From: Desulfovibrionales bacterium
GTDB taxonomy: Bacteria > Desulfobacterota > Desulfovibrionia > Desulfovibrionales > Desulfomicrobiaceae
Reading direction: 5' to 3'
Assembly: GCA_012727515.1 (NCBI GenBank)
Contig: JAAYGZ010000268.1
Span: 1-19,876 of the forward strand
DNA length: 19,876 bases
Shown: piece by piece, positions 18,034 to 19,876 of the stretch
Position numbering within the stretch: position 1 is the stretch's first letter
Layout: each line of letters starts with the position of its first letter
Position numbers and translations under genes: made by a program
The notes under the pieces: generated by a model
Seen by the model: only the letters and a program-made list of their open reading frames with translations
What the model was told of the DNA's origin: nothing
The model's database searches: none

Positions 18034-18061
18034 TAACTAACGCCTAAAATACGCTTGTAAA
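18034..18061 (-). promoter_or_regulatory. dnaK: Candidate dnaK promoter
   Basis: On the minus strand TTTACA (18061-18056) and TAGTTA (18039-18034) are 16 bases apart, a plausible sigma70 pair about 50 bases before the dnaK start. An imperfect 16-base palindrome (18029-18044: GGC.TTA..TAA.GCC) covers the -10 and could be an operator. There is no clear sigma32 pattern (CTTGAAA with CCCCAT). Weak evidence, by eye only. Confidence 0.35.
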
Positions 18062-18189
18062 GGGCTTGATCCGCAAATTGCTGTGAAATTTGAGCCAGAA
18101 TCAAAAAATAAAAGCCGCACAGGCATGATTCTTGGGGTATTCAGAGGGGAGGGCGGAGAAAAAGCGTCCTCGTAGGGTCAGGAAAAAAT

Positions 18190-18254
18190 TTGTCACTGCG
18201 AGGAGGTCAAATACCGACGCGACAATCTGCCCCCTCTCCCTCAGGGCGAGGGGG
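18190..18254. repeat. Two adjacent palindromes resembling dispersed intergenic repeats
   Basis: The first, 18190-18225, has arms TTGTCAC and GCGACAA (6 of 7 paired). Its body TCACTGCGAGGAG...GACGCGACAATCT resembles the widely dispersed bacterial repeat of the type TCATTGCGAGGAGCGAAGC...GCAATCT. The second, 18230-18254, is near perfect: CCCCCTC, then CCCT/AGGG inside, then GAGGGGG. It resembles the CCCTCTCCCT...AGGGAGAGGG type of repeat. They are unlikely to be terminators since no T-run follows. Both lie at the border between dnaK and the toxin-antitoxin genes. Copy number in the genome cannot be judged here. Confidence 0.5.
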
Positions 18255-18282
18255 ATTCTTTGTGGCTGAATATTTTGCCTGG

Positions 18283-18311
18283 TTGACACAAACAGAGTGA
18301 CTTCATAAAAT
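18283..18311 (+). promoter_or_regulatory. Sigma70 promoter of the vapC-antitoxin operon
   Basis: TTGACA (18283-18288) is a perfect -35. After exactly 17 bases comes TAAAAT (18306-18311), one mismatch from TATAAT. Transcription would start near 18318, giving a ~34-base leader containing GGGAG (18343-18347) before the ATG at 18352. Confidence 0.75.
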
Positions 18312-18318
18312 GAAGTCA
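18298..18318. promoter_or_regulatory. Palindromic operator over the vapC -10 box
   Basis: TGACTTCAT (18298-18306) and ATGAAGTCA (18310-18318) are perfect 9-base inverted arms around AAA. They overlap the -10 box and the predicted start of transcription. This is the expected position for autorepression by a toxin-antitoxin complex, here presumably bound through the RHH antitoxin. Confidence 0.7.
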
Positions 18319-18351
18319 AAGTGATGTCATATCAAACAATGTGGGAGTAAA

Positions 18352-18762
18352 ATGAAGAATATACTAATTGATACAAACATTTATGTTGCATTTAAACGCA
18401 ATGATTCCACAGTGATCCATTGGATGCAACAAGCTGAATCTATTGCCATGAATGTAGTTGTGTTTGGAGAACTGCTGGCTGGCTTTAAAGGTGGCAACAA
18501 AGAGGCACAAAACCGTAACGAGCTGGATCAGTTTTTAGATACACCTCGTGTTCAGCTCTTAAACGCAGATGAAAGAACAGCAGACTTTTTTGCACTTGTT
18601 TTCAACAATCTTAAACAGTCAGGCAAGCCTATACCTGTCAATGATATCTGGATTGCCGCATCTGCCATGCAGCATGGAAGAACCCTGATGACCTTGGACA
18701 GGCATTTTACACATATTGCCGGCCTGTCATTACATCCGGCTTTTGAAGGAGAACAACTATGA
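18352..18762 (+). CDS. vapC: VapC-type PIN-domain toxin (ribonuclease)
   Basis: A 136-residue PIN-domain protein, likely a metal-dependent endoribonuclease that stops growth when free of its antitoxin. The four acidic active-site residues are in place: Asp7 (LIDTN), Glu40 (VVFGELLAG), Asp98 (VNDIWIAA) and Asp116 (LMTLDRHF). This pattern fits the VapC4-5/FitB-like branch. GGGAG lies 4 bases before the ATG. The coding DNA is visibly more AT-rich than the housekeeping genes to the left, in line with horizontal gain. The toxin comes first and its stop overlaps the antitoxin start (ATGA), the reverse of the usual vapBC order. The target RNA is unknown. Confidence 0.92.
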   Translation: MKNILIDTNIYVAFKRNDSTVIHWMQQAESIAMNVVVFGELLAGFKGGNKEAQNRNELDQFLDTPRVQLLNADERTADFFALVFNNLKQSGKPIPVNDIWIAASAMQHGRTLMTLDRHFTHIAGLSLHPAFEGEQL

Positions 18763-19016
18763 CAACAATGACATTACGCGGTATTGATGAAGACCTGGCC
18801 AAGACCTTAAAAGAAATGTCACAACAACAAGGTGTCAGCCTGAATGCACTGGCTATCCGGTTGATCCGTGAAGCCACAGGGCTTGACAAAAAGAAAAGGA
18901 CAGCAACGTATCATGATCTTGATGAGCTGGCAGGTACCTGGAGTGAGGCTGATGAGCTGAACTTCAGGCAGGCGACGGTGTCACTTGAAGCCATTGATAC
19001 AGATTTGTGGAAATAA
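18759..19016 (+). CDS. RHH-type antitoxin of the PIN toxin
   Basis: An 85-residue protein. Residues ~3-42 form a ribbon-helix-helix: strand TMTLRGI, helix DEDLAKTLKEMSQQQ, turn GVSLN and helix ALAIRLIREATG. The acidic, Trp-containing C-terminus (DLDELAGTWSEADELNF, ending in IDTDLWK) would wrap the toxin; such tails are common in VapB-like antitoxins. The 4-base overlap with the toxin gene makes the pairing firm. It probably binds the palindrome at 18298-18318 to repress its own operon. Confidence 0.88.
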   Translation: MTTMTLRGIDEDLAKTLKEMSQQQGVSLNALAIRLIREATGLDKKKRTATYHDLDELAGTWSEADELNFRQATVSLEAIDTDLWK

Positions 19017-19027
19017 CCCCATCCTTC

Positions 19028-19129
19028 ATGCGTACCACTGGCTTTAAGGACGCGCTGAGTAAATTGAAACAAGTCATTGAAAACGACCAGCGAGAGCGTG
19101 CAATGACGCCCCCTCGTGCATGGCAATAG
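19028..19129 (+). other. Short ORF or gene remnant between the two TA modules
   Basis: A 33-codon open frame (ATG to TAG) in the 120 bases between the convergent modules. It encodes a charged helix-like peptide (FKDALSKLKQVIENDQRER) ending in TPPRAWQ. There is no ribosome site before the ATG. It may be the tail of a decayed gene or chance; I do not recognise it. Confidence 0.2.
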
Positions 19130-19136
19130 TATTTGC

Positions 19137-19535
19137 TCAGACTCGTGCTTCAAGAGCCAGCTTAGCGATGTAGCCGGACCTAGTTTCGCCTACGGCACGG
19201 GCTTTGGCATCCAGTCTGGCAAGAACGCGGCGCGGAAGCGTGATATTCACACGTTCAATTTTGTCATCAAGAATGGAAGGATCAATCTCAACCACTGCCC
19301 AAATCCAGCCCGCGTATTCAGGATTGGCGCGGTGTTTTTCAATGCTGGCTGGAGCAGGAACTTCCTCGCCATTATCCATAACGGCTTCGATCCATGCCAC
19401 AATAGCTTCTTTTGTGTTTTCCAGGGCTTCATCCAGGCCGCTGTCTGCGGCAGAAAAGCAGCCCGGCAGGTCTGGCACAACAACACCCCATGCGTGATGC
19501 GCATCGCCTGGCTCAATAACAACAGGATATCTCAT
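19137..19535 (-). CDS. hicB: HicB-type antitoxin
   Basis: A 132-residue antitoxin. The HicB fold is shown by MRYPVVIEPG, WGVVVPDLPGCFSAADSGLD and EALENTKEAIVAWIEA in residues 1-52. An RHH-type DNA-binding part follows at ~94-130 (VNITLPRRVLARLDAKARAV, then GETRSGYIAKLALEA). It would neutralise HicA and repress the operon. AAGGAG lies 6 bases before the ATG and hicA ends 11 bases upstream. The C-terminal domain marks the RHH rather than the HTH subtype of HicB. Confidence 0.93.
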   Translation of the reverse strand: MRYPVVIEPGDAHHAWGVVVPDLPGCFSAADSGLDEALENTKEAIVAWIEAVMDNGEEVPAPASIEKHRANPEYAGWIWAVVEIDPSILDDKIERVNITLPRRVLARLDAKARAVGETRSGYIAKLALEARV

Positions 19536-19546
19536 GGCCTTCTCCT

Positions 19547-19729
19547 TTATTTCAACCCAGACAGCTTCAAGAGCGCGTGAGCCAGTCCTTTACCCAGATC
19601 CTTACGCGGGTGCGGCAGACAGATGTGGCCTGGCTTGATTGGATGGCGATACACATGGTGGGAGCCACGAACATGAGAAAGTTCCCAGCCATCCTGCTCC
19701 AGCTTTCTGATGAGTTCTGTGCTGTTCAT
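19547..19729 (-). CDS. hicA: HicA-type mRNA interferase toxin
   Basis: A 60-residue dsRBD-like toxin that cleaves mRNA. The active His24 sits in RGSHHVYRHP, followed by ICLPHPRKDLGKGLAHALLK, both typical of HicA. I start at ATG 19729 (MNSTELIRKL), the family start. The open frame runs another 25 codons upstream, but the predicted promoter lies inside that stretch. There is no real Shine-Dalgarno before the ATG, and the predicted transcript starts about two bases before it, so translation may be leaderless. It comes before hicB, the usual order for this pair. Confidence 0.93.
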   Translation of the reverse strand: MNSTELIRKLEQDGWELSHVRGSHHVYRHPIKPGHICLPHPRKDLGKGLAHALLKLSGLK

Positions 19730-19732
19730 GAG

Positions 19733-19766
19733 TGTGTATTGTACACATTGCGGTCTGGAAGTAAAG
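19733..19766 (-). promoter_or_regulatory. hicAB promoter with overlapping palindrome
   Basis: On the minus strand TTTACT (19765-19760), or CTTTAC one base earlier, and TACAAT (19743-19738) are 16-17 bases apart. The -10 is the centre of a perfect palindrome, TGTGTA-TTG-TACACA read on the plus strand (19733-19747). This is a likely HicB operator. It ends 4 bases before the hicA ATG. Confidence 0.6.
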
Positions 19767-19876
19767 AGAGCGCATTGAGCAATGGCACCCCGTTCACACA
19801 GCAATTACCCCTTTATTGGGAAAAAATAGTTGACCTTAATGATAATTTTTTGCATTGAAATTTCGATCCGCTATAT

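Larger units (their letters stand above)
17986..18351. other. Intergenic region between dnaK and the VapC-type locus
   Basis: These 366 bases between divergent genes contain no convincing ORF. They hold, in order, a candidate dnaK promoter, about 120 bases where I see nothing, two GC-rich palindromes resembling dispersed repeats, and the promoter/operator of the toxin-antitoxin genes. Each is listed separately. No CIRCE element was found. Confidence 0.7.

Noticed and set aside
17986..18351. CIRCE element or sigma32 promoter for dnaK
   Set aside because: No TTAGCACTC/GAGTGCTAA pair and no convincing CTTGAAA with CCCCAT spacing was found.

Overview
The window looks like a chromosomal segment of a Desulfovibrionales-type sulfate reducer (Desulfobacterota). 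The strongest clue is the run DUF4416 gene - yicC - RemA/DUF370 gene - gmk - pyrF - TPR gene on one strand, which as I recall is usual in that group; mtaB, an LpoA-type lipoprotein and a non-discriminating GatCA fit as well. No database search was possible, so the taxon is an inference from gene order and protein style.

Layout, left to right. (1) Positions 1-5350, minus strand: a module of unclear function. A membrane-fusion (HlyD-type) adaptor with a cytoplasmic GAF-like N-terminus is followed by a fused site-2 protease (M50, HEFGH) with its own HlyD-type part. Then come an RluA-family pseudouridine synthase and a GGDEF protein that runs off the left edge and whose signature is degenerate (GSDTF). 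The adaptor/protease pair looks like an export or cell-surface apparatus whose other parts probably lie beyond position 1. (2) Positions 5465-15956, minus strand: one tightly packed run of 12 genes, with many 4-base ATGA overlaps. It starts with an LpoA-like outer-membrane lipoprotein and continues through gatC, gatA, mnmA, mtaB, DUF4416, yicC, remA-like, gmk, pyrF, a TPR protein and a small Cys-motif protein. It ends at a rho-independent terminator (5396-5431). The genes serve Gln-tRNA/Asn-tRNA charging, anticodon-loop modification, RNA turnover, and GMP and UMP supply. (3) Positions 16084-17985, minus strand: dnaK alone, with its own terminator and a plausible promoter. (4) Positions 17986-18351: intergenic DNA with two GC-rich palindromes that resemble dispersed repeats, then a good sigma70 promoter whose -10 lies inside a palindromic operator. 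(5) Positions 18352-19729: two convergent toxin-antitoxin modules. One is a VapC-type PIN toxin placed before its RHH antitoxin (+ strand); the other is hicA-hicB (- strand), also with a palindrome over its promoter.

Regions 2 and 3 are housekeeping. Regions 1, 4 and 5 are accessory in character and hold most of the points of interest.
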